From: NZQO01 sp002693605
GTDB taxonomy: Bacteria > Bacteroidota > Bacteroidia > Flavobacteriales > Flavobacteriaceae
DNA: 17,624 nt
Assembly (NCBI GenBank): GCA_963972105.1
Contig: CAXAVH010000054.1
Location: 1 to 17,624, forward strand
Reading direction: 5' to 3'
In this document: positions 5,603-13,765 of the stretch, piece by piece
Position numbering within the stretch: the stretch's first letter is position 1
Layout: each line of letters begins with the position of its first letter
Program-made: the position numbers and the translations under genes
The notes under the pieces: generated by a model
Told to the model about the DNA's origin: nothing
The model's input: the letters and a program-made list of their open reading frames with translations, nothing else
The model's database searches: none

Positions 5603-7972
5603 ATGAATAAAAAAGACTTATCTGAATCTGACATAAAGGCGAAATTTATCACACCTGCGATTTTGAAATCAGGTTGGGATGAGGAAACACAATTAGGACG
5701 TGAAATTTTCTTCACAGATGGTCGAATTTATGTAAAAGGAAAGCTGACCGCAAGAGGAAAGCGAAAATTTGCGGATTACATACTTTTCTATAAACCGAAT
5801 GTTCCAATCGCCATAATTGAGGCAAAAGACAACAAACACAGCGTAAAAAGTGGTATACAACAAGCGCTAGGTTACGCTAATACCTTAGATATTCCTTGTG
5901 TGTTTAGTAGCAATGGAGACGGGTTTTATTTTCACGACAAAACGGCAACCGACGGAGAAATTGAAAAAGAACTGACTTTAGACGAATTTCCAAGCCCTGA
6001 AATTCTCTGGGAGAAATACAAGAAGTACAAGGGGATTAAAACCGAAGTCGTTGAACAAATTGCAAAACAAGATTATTTTCAAGACGGTTCTGGGCGTAGA
6101 CCAAGATATTACCAACAAATTGCTGTAAACAGATCAATTGAAGCAGTTGCAAAAGGATTAGACCGAATACTTTTAGTTATGGCAACTGGTACAGGAAAAA
6201 CCTATACAGCTTTTCAAATCATTTATCGCCTTTGGAAAAGTGGAGCAAAAAAGAGAATCTTATTTCTAGCGGATAGAACGGCACTAATTGACCAAACAGC
6301 TCGTGGTGATTTTAGACACTTTAAAGATGCTCTAACAATCATAAAAAAGAAACAAATTGACACAGCTTACAATATCTATTTAGCTTTATATCAAGGTTTA
6401 TCCGATAGTCAAGGAGCCGATGCTTACAAACAATTTAGTCCAGACTTCTTTGATTTAATCATAATTGACGAGTGCCACAGAGGAAGTGCAAAAGAAGATA
6501 GTAAATGGCGTGAAATTTTAGCTTATTTCGACAAAGCAACTCACATTGGTTTAACTGCAACACCGAAAGAAACAACCGAAGTTTCAAATATTGATTATTT
6601 CGGTGAGCCTATTTACACCTATTCGTTAAAACAAGGTATTGATGATGGTTTCCTTGCACCTTACAAAGTTGTAAAAGTTACTTTAGATATTGATGCGGAA
6701 GGTTGGCGACCAGCACAAGGATTTGTAGATAAAAGTGGAAATCCAGTTGAAGATAGAATTTACCACAGAACGGATTTTGACAAAAATATAGTTGTTGATG
6801 AACGCAGAAAATTAGTTGCAAACAAAATAACCGAATTTTTAAAAGGTTATGACAGATTTGCAAAAACTATAGTTTTCTGTATTGATATTGAGCACGCAGA
6901 AGGAATGCGTTCTGCATTGGTTAATGCCAATGCCGATTTATTTGCTCAGAACAATAAATATGTAATGCAAATTACAGGCGATAACGAAGAGGGAAAACGT
7001 GAGTTAGACAGCTTTATAAATCCAAGCGAACCTTATCCTGTAATAGCAACAACATCAAAATTAATGACTACAGGCGTTGATGCGCAAACTTGTAAACTCA
7101 TAGTTTTAGATAGCAATATTGGTTCAATGACCGAGTTCAAACAAATTATTGGTCGTGGAACAAGAATAAATGAGGAATACGGTAAAACCTATTTTACTAT
7201 TATGGACTTTAGAAATGTAACCAACTTATTTGCTGACCCTGATTTTGATGGCGACCCAGTAATGATAAAACAAGTTGGTGAACATGATGATTTATCTGGC
7301 GCTGAAGATGAAATTACCGATGAAGTAATCACAGATAATTTAGATGGCGAGGAAGTAGAGTTTCCTGATATTGAGGGTGGTGGAGAAATCGAAGAAGATA
7401 CAAGGAGAGAAAAAATTCGAGTGGATGGGGTTCAAGTAAAAATTGTAAATGAACGTGTGCAATATTTAAGCAATGATGGTAAAATTATAACCGAAAGCCT
7501 TAAAGATTACACCAAAAACAATGTTACAAAACAATATCAAAGTTTAGACAAATTCTTGGATACTTGGAACAACGCCGAAAAGAAAGAAGCTATTATTGAA
7601 GAATTAGAAGAACAAGGAATTTTCTTTAATGCTCTAAAAGATGAAGTTGGAAAAGAGTTTGATCCTTTCGACCTAATCTGTCACGTAGCTTTTGAAGCAA
7701 AACCATTAACAAGGAAAGAACGAGCAAACAACGTAAAAAAGAGAAACTATTTTACCAAATATGGAGACAAAGCCCAAGCTGTTTTAAATAGTTTACTCGA
7801 CAAATACGCAGATGATGGTTTACTAACTATAGAAAGCACAGAGGTATTAAAACTGGATCCTCTAAATAAATTAGGAACTGCAATGGAACTTATTAAAGCC
7901 TTTGGTGGAAAGCCTAAATATTTACAAGCATTAAAAGAATTAGAATCTCAGTTATATAATACATCCGCTTAA
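5603..7972 (+). CDS. hsdR: Type I restriction enzyme, R subunit
   Basis: 789 residues. The N-terminal nuclease domain has D58 in FADYILFY and E73-A-K75 in IIEAKDNK (PD-(D/E)XK type). The helicase/translocase core has motif I ATGTGKT (194-200), motif II DECH (289-292), LTATP (317-321) and QIIGRGTR (514-521). A C-terminal EcoEI-like R domain follows from about 605. With HsdM and HsdS it cuts DNA lacking the host methylation pattern after ATP-driven translocation. The C-terminal type suggests the EcoEI/EcoAI (type IB) branch. It is first in the operon and its stop overlaps the next start by one base (TAATG). The ATG at 5603 was chosen because the ATG at 5599 is closed by a stop after three codons. 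Confidence 0.95.
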   Translation: MNKKDLSESDIKAKFITPAILKSGWDEETQLGREIFFTDGRIYVKGKLTARGKRKFADYILFYKPNVPIAIIEAKDNKHSVKSGIQQALGYANTLDIPCVFSSNGDGFYFHDKTATDGEIEKELTLDEFPSPEILWEKYKKYKGIKTEVVEQIAKQDYFQDGSGRRPRYYQQIAVNRSIEAVAKGLDRILLVMATGTGKTYTAFQIIYRLWKSGAKKRILFLADRTALIDQTARGDFRHFKDALTIIKKKQIDTAYNIYLALYQGLSDSQGADAYKQFSPDFFDLIIIDECHRGSAKEDSKWREILAYFDKATHIGLTATPKETTEVSNIDYFGEPIYTYSLKQGIDDGFLAPYKVVKVTLDIDAEGWRPAQGFVDKSGNPVEDRIYHRTDFDKNIVVDERRKLVANKITEFLKGYDRFAKTIVFCIDIEHAEGMRSALVNANADLFAQNNKYVMQITGDNEEGKRELDSFINPSEPYPVIATTSKLMTTGVDAQTCKLIVLDSNIGSMTEFKQIIGRGTRINEEYGKTYFTIMDFRNVTNLFADPDFDGDPVMIKQVGEHDDLSGAEDEITDEVITDNLDGEEVEFPDIEGGGEIEEDTRREKIRVDGVQVKIVNERVQYLSNDGKIITESLKDYTKNNVTKQYQSLDKFLDTWNNAEKKEAIIEELEEQGIFFNALKDEVGKEFDPFDLICHVAFEAKPLTRKERANNVKKRNYFTKYGDKAQAVLNSLLDKYADDGLLTIESTEVLKLDPLNKLGTAMELIKAFGGKPKYLQALKELESQLYNTSA

Positions 7973-8406
7973 TGAGTATTAAACTAGCACAAAGGTTTGT
8001 TCAAAATTTTATGGACTCACAAGATTATAAAAAGCATACCGAGGATAAAGCTCTTTTATTGAATGGTATATCATATAGACTAAGACCTGATGATAGTTAT
8101 TTTTTCGCAGATAAATTAGTTCTTATAGAGTATGAAAACAATTTGCGCCCAGTTGAGAGCATTTCAAAATTCTATTGGCTTTTTGAAAGGACGAACTGGT
8201 TAAAAAGTGAAATGCCCCTCCATCTTTTATTCATTATAACCAATGAGAAGGTAGAAACCAAATACAATATTAGAACAGAAAGTGTTAAAATACTTGGCAG
8301 TCGATTAATGCAATTAGAGCCAAAGTATTTTAAATTCAGTTTTATTAATAATAGTGAAATTTCACAAACGAAAATAGAGTCAGAACTAAAACAACTTTTA
8401 GAATAA
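7972..8406 (+). CDS. Unknown protein between hsdR and hsdM, PD-(D/E)XK-like strand
   Basis: 144 residues starting in the TAATG overlap with hsdR and ending 4 bases before hsdM, so it is co-translated with the restriction genes. I do not recognise the family. FADKLVLIEYENN (45-57) followed by SISKFYWLF (64-71) resembles the D..ExE/K strand-and-helix core of the PD-(D/E)XK fold, with D47, E53 and E55 as candidate acidic residues. The usual catalytic lysine is replaced, so it could be an inactive or variant nuclease domain. LHLLFIITN (83-91) fits the next core strand. Its position suggests an accessory subunit or modulator of the restriction system. It is unusual, since type I operons normally have R, M and S only, plus occasional toxin or anti-codon-nuclease genes. 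Confidence 0.75.
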   Translation: MSIKLAQRFVQNFMDSQDYKKHTEDKALLLNGISYRLRPDDSYFFADKLVLIEYENNLRPVESISKFYWLFERTNWLKSEMPLHLLFIITNEKVETKYNIRTESVKILGSRLMQLEPKYFKFSFINNSEISQTKIESELKQLLE

Positions 8407-8410
8407 ATAA

Positions 8411-9847
8411 ATGGGGAACGTAGCAGCAGTAGTAAGCAGCATAAGAAATATAATGCGTCAAGACAGAGGAATTTCTGGTGATGCACAACGATTAGAGCAA
8501 TTAGGTTGGATGCTCTTTTTAAAAATTATTGACGATAAAGACCAAGAATTAGAAATCTTAAAAGACGATTATCAATCTGTAATTCCAGAGAAATTTCAAT
8601 GGAGAACCTGGGCAAGCGACCCAGAAGGTATTACAGGAGACGATTTATTAGAGTTTATAGATAGTAACGCACAAAGCAACAGAGGTTTGTTTGCTACTCT
8701 TCGAGATTTAACAAGCGTAACTAACCCAAAACGTGCTGCTATAGTTAAAGAAGTGTTTGATGGCTCTAACAACTATATGAAAAGTGGTTACGAAATGCGT
8801 AAAGTCATTAATAAACTCAATGAAATTGATTTTAACAATTCTGCCGACAAACACATTTTTGGCAACATTTACGAAAGCATTTTACAAGAATTGCGTGATG
8901 CAGGAAACAAAGGTGAATACTATACACCAAGAGCTGTAACGCAATTAATGACACAAATGACCGACCCACAATTGGGTGAAAAAGTGCTTGATCCCGCAGC
9001 AGGAACAGGCGGATTTTTAACAGCAGCAATTGACCACGTTAGAGAACACTATGTAAATACTGTTGATGACGAACATACATTGCAAAGCAGCATTACTGGT
9101 TGGGAATTAAAACCTGTAGCTTATGTTCTAGGACTAACGAACTTAATTTTACACGAAATGGATATTCCAGACTATCATTACATTGATAGTTTAAAAAAGG
9201 AATACAATAGCATTGGTAGAAAAGACCAAGTAGATGTTATTTTGGCAAATCCACCTTTTGGTGCAAGTATAGCAGATGGTGTAGAAACCAACTTTCCTGC
9301 AACTTATCGTTGTAAAGAATCTGCTGATTTATTCGTGATTCTAATGCTACAACTCTTAAAGCCAAAAGGGCGATGTGCTATTGTATTGCCTGATGGCTCT
9401 ATAACTGGAGATGGTGTAAAAGCAAGAATTAGAGAAAAATTATTAACAGATACGAATCTGCACACCATTATTCGTTTACCACAAACTACATTTTTTCCTG
9501 CCACAGTAAGTACTAATTTATTGTTCTTTGAAAAAGGCAATAAAACCAAAGACATTTGGTATTACGAGCATAAATTACCAGAGGGACAAAAAAGTTATTC
9601 CAAAACCAAACCCATACAGTTTAATGAGTTTGCACCTTTGTTAGAATGGTGGAATAACCGAGAAGAAAACGACCAAGCTTGGAAAGTAAATATTAAAGAT
9701 TTAAAAGATTGGGATTTAGATATTAAAAATCCTACAAAAGAGGAAACTGAAAAAGAATATACTTCGAAAGAAATCATTGAGAGAATTCATATAAAACTTG
9801 AAAAATCAAATTCACTTCTTGAACATTTAAAAACTGAATTATTATGA
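8411..9847 (+). CDS. hsdM: Type I restriction enzyme, M subunit (N6-adenine methyltransferase)
   Basis: 478 residues. An N-terminal helical HsdM domain (1-140) precedes the methyltransferase. The S-adenosylmethionine-binding motif I is DPAAGTGGF (194-202) and the catalytic motif IV is NPPF (280-283), both canonical for N6-adenine methyltransferases of this class; GEYYTPRAV (169-176) is also typical. It pairs with HsdS to methylate the recognition sequence. ATG 8411 follows the preceding stop by four bases. Its last codons overlap hsdS by ATGA, indicating translational coupling. Confidence 0.96.
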   Translation: MGNVAAVVSSIRNIMRQDRGISGDAQRLEQLGWMLFLKIIDDKDQELEILKDDYQSVIPEKFQWRTWASDPEGITGDDLLEFIDSNAQSNRGLFATLRDLTSVTNPKRAAIVKEVFDGSNNYMKSGYEMRKVINKLNEIDFNNSADKHIFGNIYESILQELRDAGNKGEYYTPRAVTQLMTQMTDPQLGEKVLDPAAGTGGFLTAAIDHVREHYVNTVDDEHTLQSSITGWELKPVAYVLGLTNLILHEMDIPDYHYIDSLKKEYNSIGRKDQVDVILANPPFGASIADGVETNFPATYRCKESADLFVILMLQLLKPKGRCAIVLPDGSITGDGVKARIREKLLTDTNLHTIIRLPQTTFFPATVSTNLLFFEKGNKTKDIWYYEHKLPEGQKSYSKTKPIQFNEFAPLLEWWNNREENDQAWKVNIKDLKDWDLDIKNPTKEETEKEYTSKEIIERIHIKLEKSNSLLEHLKTELL

Positions 9848-11229
9848 TTTGGAATAAAGTATCAATTGGTGAGTTTTTAGAAGAACGAAAAGACCGATTT
9901 AAACCTGAAAAAGCTAATAATTTAAAGTTAAACAGGATTAGTAAAATTGATTTTAGCGGAAATATTCATATTGATGAAAACAAGCTTACTAAAACCAATA
10001 TGATTTTAATCAAGAGTGGTGATTTAGTTATTTCTGGTATTAATGCCGACAAAGGTGCAGTTTCTATTTATACAGGTAAGGAAGATGTAATGGCAACAAT
10101 ACATTATTCGTCTTATTCCTTTGATTCTTCAAGAATAAATATCGACTACTTGAAATGGTATTTAAAAAGTAAAACATTTCTAAAAATCCTTAAAGAACAA
10201 ACTAAAGGTGGCATTAAAACAGAATTAAAAGCAAAGAAATTACTTCCTTTAGTAATTGATTTACCAGATTTATCAGGTCAAAAAGAAATACTAGAAAAAA
10301 TCGAATCAATTAGTGTTGAATGCAATGATATCTGTGATTTGCAGTCAGAACTTTTATTAGACATTTCTCAACTCAAACAAGCCATTTTAAATGAAGCCAT
10401 TCAAGGTAAACTCACCCAAGAATGGCGAGAACATAACCCACATACAGAACCTGCCAGCGAATTATTGGAGCGCATAAAAGCTGAAAAAGAACAGTTAATG
10501 AAAGACAAGAAAATTAGAAAGGAAAAACCCTTACCGCTAATCACAGAAGAGGAAATTCCTTTTGAAATTCCTGAAAGTTGGAGTTGGTGTAAGTTAGGTG
10601 AAATTAATAATACTTTTTTAGGCGGTTCTGCTTTTAGTAGCTCAAGATTTTTAAAATCTTCTTCAATCCAAGTACTTAGAATAAGTAATGTTAAAGATGA
10701 CAAGCTTGATTTAATTAAAAATGCTGTTTTTATTGATGAAACTAATGCTAATGAAAATTTACGCAATGAATTATTTCCTAATGACATAATAATAACTATG
10801 ACTGGTACAAGGTCGAAAAGAGATTATTGCTATACTGTTCTTTTAAAGAAGAATGACTTTATTAATAAAAAGTTGTTTTTGAATCAACGTGTGGGTTGTT
10901 TTAGACTAAATAACTCAATTGAAACAGGATTTTTAATAAAAGTTTTAAAATTAACGGATTTGCTTGAGCCAGTTTTTCAATCTTCTACCGGTTCTGCTAA
11001 TCAAGCAAATATTGGTAAAAATGCTTTGTTGAATATTTTAATTCCACTACCACCATTTGAAGAACAAAAAGCCATAGTTGAAAAAGTTGATGTTTTAATG
11101 GAAAGGTGTAACGCGTTGGAATTGGAAATAACCGAAAGTGAACAACACGCCAATATGCTAATGCAAGCGGTTTTAAAAGAGGCGTTTGAGAGTAAAACAG
11201 AAAAAACGAAGGAATATTCTAACGCTTAA
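9844..11229 (+). CDS. hsdS: Type I restriction enzyme, specificity subunit
   Basis: 461 residues with two half-subunit repeats. Target-recognition domain 1 (about 1-150) is followed by the first helical spacer (QKEILEKIES to LKQAILNEAIQGKLTQEW). A charged linker (KAEKEQLMKDKKIRKEKPLP) and the entry motif IPESWSWCKL precede domain 2. LPPFEEQKAIVEKVDVLMER and LMQAVLKEAFESK form the second spacer. The two target domains determine the two halves of a bipartite DNA site, which cannot be predicted here. No tandem repeats or inverted partial copies that would point to phase variation are present. It is the last gene of the operon. Confidence 0.94.
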   Translation: MIWNKVSIGEFLEERKDRFKPEKANNLKLNRISKIDFSGNIHIDENKLTKTNMILIKSGDLVISGINADKGAVSIYTGKEDVMATIHYSSYSFDSSRINIDYLKWYLKSKTFLKILKEQTKGGIKTELKAKKLLPLVIDLPDLSGQKEILEKIESISVECNDICDLQSELLLDISQLKQAILNEAIQGKLTQEWREHNPHTEPASELLERIKAEKEQLMKDKKIRKEKPLPLITEEEIPFEIPESWSWCKLGEINNTFLGGSAFSSSRFLKSSSIQVLRISNVKDDKLDLIKNAVFIDETNANENLRNELFPNDIIITMTGTRSKRDYCYTVLLKKNDFINKKLFLNQRVGCFRLNNSIETGFLIKVLKLTDLLEPVFQSSTGSANQANIGKNALLNILIPLPPFEEQKAIVEKVDVLMERCNALELEITESEQHANMLMQAVLKEAFESKTEKTKEYSNA

Positions 11230-11558
11230 AGCCAAACACATTTGCAATTCGCTACAATTTTTAAATTTACTTTATGGGGTTCGTGAACTTATTTCGCACC
11301 AACCAACGCTACGCCAAAAATTGCAAAAGAGTATGTCTTGCCAACGCTCACATAAAGACTAAAAAGAAACATTGGAAAACCCAGTTAAACGAAAAAAGCC
11401 ATTGTACAATAATGTATATAGCTCATAGCTAATTAGTTGCTTAATCGAAATTAATGCATACTTGGAAAGTCGCCAAGTTTTTAAATTTACTGTCGTTTTT
11501 ATTTTATATTTTGGTAGCAGCAGACAATTTTCAGTAAAAGAACTTTCAATACGATATA
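11230..11558. other. Non-coding tail of cassette D and right edge of array 1
   Basis: No gene is supported here. TTTGCAATT (11241-11249) is the exact reverse complement of AATTGCAAA (11319-11327). The right arm of cassette D ends at 11410, and AATGTATATAGC opens an attC-like half site. However, no GTTG arm is found 117 bases further on (about 11528). The sequence then runs directly into the chromosomal-type gene at 11559. TTTTTAAATTTACT occurs twice (about 11258 and 11478). Confidence 0.55.
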
Positions 11559-12857
11559 ATGAAAATAAGCACAAGCGTAATTATTAAAAGAGGGGTTGCT
11601 ACATTTTGCAAACCCTTTTTACTTTTAGTAGCCATTGTTTTACTATGCAGTCATGATCTGTATATAAAAATGGAAAGCTATTTCCTGGAACCTTATGAGC
11701 AAGCTACCGTACGCCTTTATAACGGAACTTTTGAGCATAGCGAGAATATTATAACGCGCGATAGAATGCTAGATGCCTCGGTTATTGCGCAGGGCAAACG
11801 TACGGTTATAGATACAGCTAATTGGAAAGACCAGGACAGTACCATTACCCATGTGACCTTTAATACCGGTGCCGCTGGGACGTATGTTGTTGGGGTGTCT
11901 ACCCGGGCCAGAAATTTAGCGCTCACTGCCGAGAAATTTAATGCCTATCTTAAAAGCGATGGTGTTTTCGACATGCTAGAACAACGTACCAAGGATAGCC
12001 TATTAGACCAAGACGCCGTAGAGAGTTATGAAAAACACGTAAAGGCCATCTATCAGGTTGGCGACGTACGGACCGATGACTGGGGCACCGTGCTAGGATA
12101 CCCTATTGAATTTGTTCCGCGAGAAAATCCGTATGGAAAATACAGCGGCGAAACATTGGAAATTCAGTTACTATTGGATGGTATGCCACTTGCGAACCAA
12201 CTGGTTTTTGCCGACTATATTACAAGTGGCCACGCACATACGCATCCCGATGAAAATCAAGCTCAGGAGCATACACATGACGGGGAAACACATTCGCACG
12301 GGCATAAAGACCAAGATGAAAGTCATGAACACGGTGAAAACCCAGGATTGAAAGAAGCACCGAACCATGAGCACGACCACGGAGGCGAAACACATTCGCA
12401 CGGGCATCAAGGCGAGAATGACCCTAGCCACGCGCAGGAATCTGCAGCGACAAAAGCACCTAGTCATGAGCATGAACACGAAGAAGCATCACATTCACAT
12501 GAGCATTTAGCCGAAGAGGACCGTACCCACGCGCATCAATTAGATTCAGAACAGGAGCATTCCCATACGAGCGGGCAGCAATTACGCACCAATAGTAAAG
12601 GATTGGTTACAGTTAATTTACCGGCAGATGGTATTTACTATTTGCGGACCATATTTATGAACCGCGTTACCAATAGTGATGAATTAACACACCGCTCTAA
12701 ATGGGCGACGCTCACCTTCGAGGTGAGCCACTCGCACGATACCAGCACGCACGACCACGCGCATGATCAAGAAGATGGATTTCCATTATATGTTTTTATT
12801 ATAGGCAGTATCTTGATTGTAGGAATATTGTTTTTGATCTTCAGAAAAAAAGGGTAA
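11559..12857 (+). CDS. DUF4198 protein with histidine-rich domain (metal binding)
   Basis: 432 residues. An N-terminal hydrophobic segment (CKPFLLLVAIVLLC) ends just before SHDLYIKMESYFLEPYEQAT, the start typical of exported DUF4198 proteins, whose mature chain begins near a His-Asp pair. The DUF4198 beta-rich domain spans about 32-225 and resumes at about 340-395. Inserted between (about 226-340) is an extreme His/Glu-rich tract (HTHDGETHSHGH and similar) suited to binding divalent metal. A C-terminal transmembrane helix (FPLYVFIIGSILIVGILFLI) ends in RKKG. DUF4198 proteins elsewhere accompany nickel and other transition-metal uptake systems. The next gene, three bases away, is a HupE/UreJ homologue, supporting a metal role; which metal cannot be told. 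Confidence 0.82.
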   Translation: MKISTSVIIKRGVATFCKPFLLLVAIVLLCSHDLYIKMESYFLEPYEQATVRLYNGTFEHSENIITRDRMLDASVIAQGKRTVIDTANWKDQDSTITHVTFNTGAAGTYVVGVSTRARNLALTAEKFNAYLKSDGVFDMLEQRTKDSLLDQDAVESYEKHVKAIYQVGDVRTDDWGTVLGYPIEFVPRENPYGKYSGETLEIQLLLDGMPLANQLVFADYITSGHAHTHPDENQAQEHTHDGETHSHGHKDQDESHEHGENPGLKEAPNHEHDHGGETHSHGHQGENDPSHAQESAATKAPSHEHEHEEASHSHEHLAEEDRTHAHQLDSEQEHSHTSGQQLRTNSKGLVTVNLPADGIYYLRTIFMNRVTNSDELTHRSKWATLTFEVSHSHDTSTHDHAHDQEDGFPLYVFIIGSILIVGILFLIFRKKG

Positions 12858-12860
12858 CCT

Positions 12861-13538
12861 ATGTTCCTAAAACTTAAGCGAGTAGTATTGTTTGTGTTGT
12901 TATTCGCGCCCATTTTAGGCTTTGCGCATGGCGTTAGCAGTGCCGATCAGGAGCTTTTGAACACCGGCGGGCTATGGCCCTACATTCGGGTAGGCGCAAC
13001 GCACATGCTAACTGGCTATGACCACTTGCTTTTTCTGGCAGGGGTCGTATTCTATCTCCATAGTTTCAAGGATATCTTAAAGTTCATTACCGTGTTCACG
13101 ATAGGGCATTGCATTACCCTGATAGGGGCCACCTATGCCGGAATAACGGCAAATGAGCACCTAGTAGATGCGGTAATCGCTTTGAGCGTTCTATATAAGG
13201 GGTTTGAGAATTTAAATGGTTTTGAGAAAGTAAATGTGAAAGCACCCAATCTACTTTTTATGGTAGGTCTTTTTGGATTGATCCATGGCTTCGGACTTTC
13301 CACGCGATTGCAGTCATTCGATATAGAACAAGATCAATTTTTAGAAAAAATCATTAGTTTTAACATAGGTGTAGAAGTAGGGCAAGTACTGGCGTTAATT
13401 CCCATAGTTCTAATCATTACATTTTCTAGAAAACACAAGCAGTTTCCAGCTTTTTACAGAGCCGTTAATTGGTATTTGATACTGGCAGGTATTTCCCTAT
13501 TCGCCTATCAATTGTACAGCTATACCATTGCACATTGA
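12861..13538 (+). CDS. HupE/UreJ family membrane protein
   Basis: 225 residues. A signal-like first helix ends at FAHG (21-24). The family signature HMLTGYDHLLFLAG (48-61) follows, then several hydrophobic helices and the second conserved HGFGLSTRL segment. HupE and UreJ proteins are integral membrane proteins tied to nickel supply for hydrogenase or urease. The Bacteroidota branch sits beside DUF4198 genes and probably moves a divalent metal. Histidines 23, 48 and 55 are candidate ligands. It follows the DUF4198 gene by three bases, so the two are likely one transcript. No urease or hydrogenase gene is in view. Confidence 0.85.
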   Translation: MFLKLKRVVLFVLLFAPILGFAHGVSSADQELLNTGGLWPYIRVGATHMLTGYDHLLFLAGVVFYLHSFKDILKFITVFTIGHCITLIGATYAGITANEHLVDAVIALSVLYKGFENLNGFEKVNVKAPNLLFMVGLFGLIHGFGLSTRLQSFDIEQDQFLEKIISFNIGVEVGQVLALIPIVLIITFSRKHKQFPAFYRAVNWYLILAGISLFAYQLYSYTIAH

Positions 13539-13765
13539 CAATTTGGATAAAACAGTCTGCCGTTGCGCTTCCGTACCACAAGCACACGCTTAAAATGGGT
13601 TGTGCCAACGCGAGATATTCACGCGCCAATGCAAAGCTGCCAACCCCACACGATATAGTAAGCACAGCCGTTGTACGCGGACATCCAAAAAACCGAAATT
13701 GATTTTATTACGTAAACATCCCTACAGGTATGTAACTATGGTACCTGTTTAACCAACCCTACTGT
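13539..13765 (+). promoter_or_regulatory. Intergenic region before the PiT gene with an inverted repeat
   Basis: 227 bases without a credible gene. Near the right end ACAGGTA (13724-13730) and TACCTGT (13742-13748) form a perfect 7-bp inverted repeat with an 11-base loop, ending 17 bases before the PiT start codon. It may be an operator or an mRNA leader hairpin. The rest contains GTTGTGCCAACG and GTTGTACGC segments that resemble cassette-end sequence, but no paired arm was found. Confidence 0.4.

Larger units (their letters stand above)
5477..11422 (+). mobile_element. Gene cassette D: whole type I restriction-modification operon
   Basis: The 5' arm GTTGTACACA-A-GCTTT (5477-5492) pairs with AAAGC-C-ATTGTACAAT (11395-11410). 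Positions 2-8 and 12-16 are perfectly complementary, positions 1, 9 and 10 differ, and position 11 again shows A (5487) against C (11400). The right arm is followed by AATGTATATAGC (11411-11422), matching the sequence right of the CAAC core in the other cassettes. If real, one unit carries four genes in 5.9 kb. This arm pair is the least perfect of the four. Confidence 0.45.

Noticed and set aside
9844..11229. Phase-variable hsdS
   Set aside because: No homopolymer tract or tandem repeat that could shift the frame, no second partial hsdS and no inverting recombinase was found.
13600..13700. Cassette-end-like segments before the PiT gene
   Set aside because: GTTGTG and GTTGTAC segments occur, but no complementary arm or 117-base spacing could be found.
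13469..13702. 77-codon frame after the HupE gene
   Set aside because: It starts inside the HupE gene in another frame and has no recognisable features.
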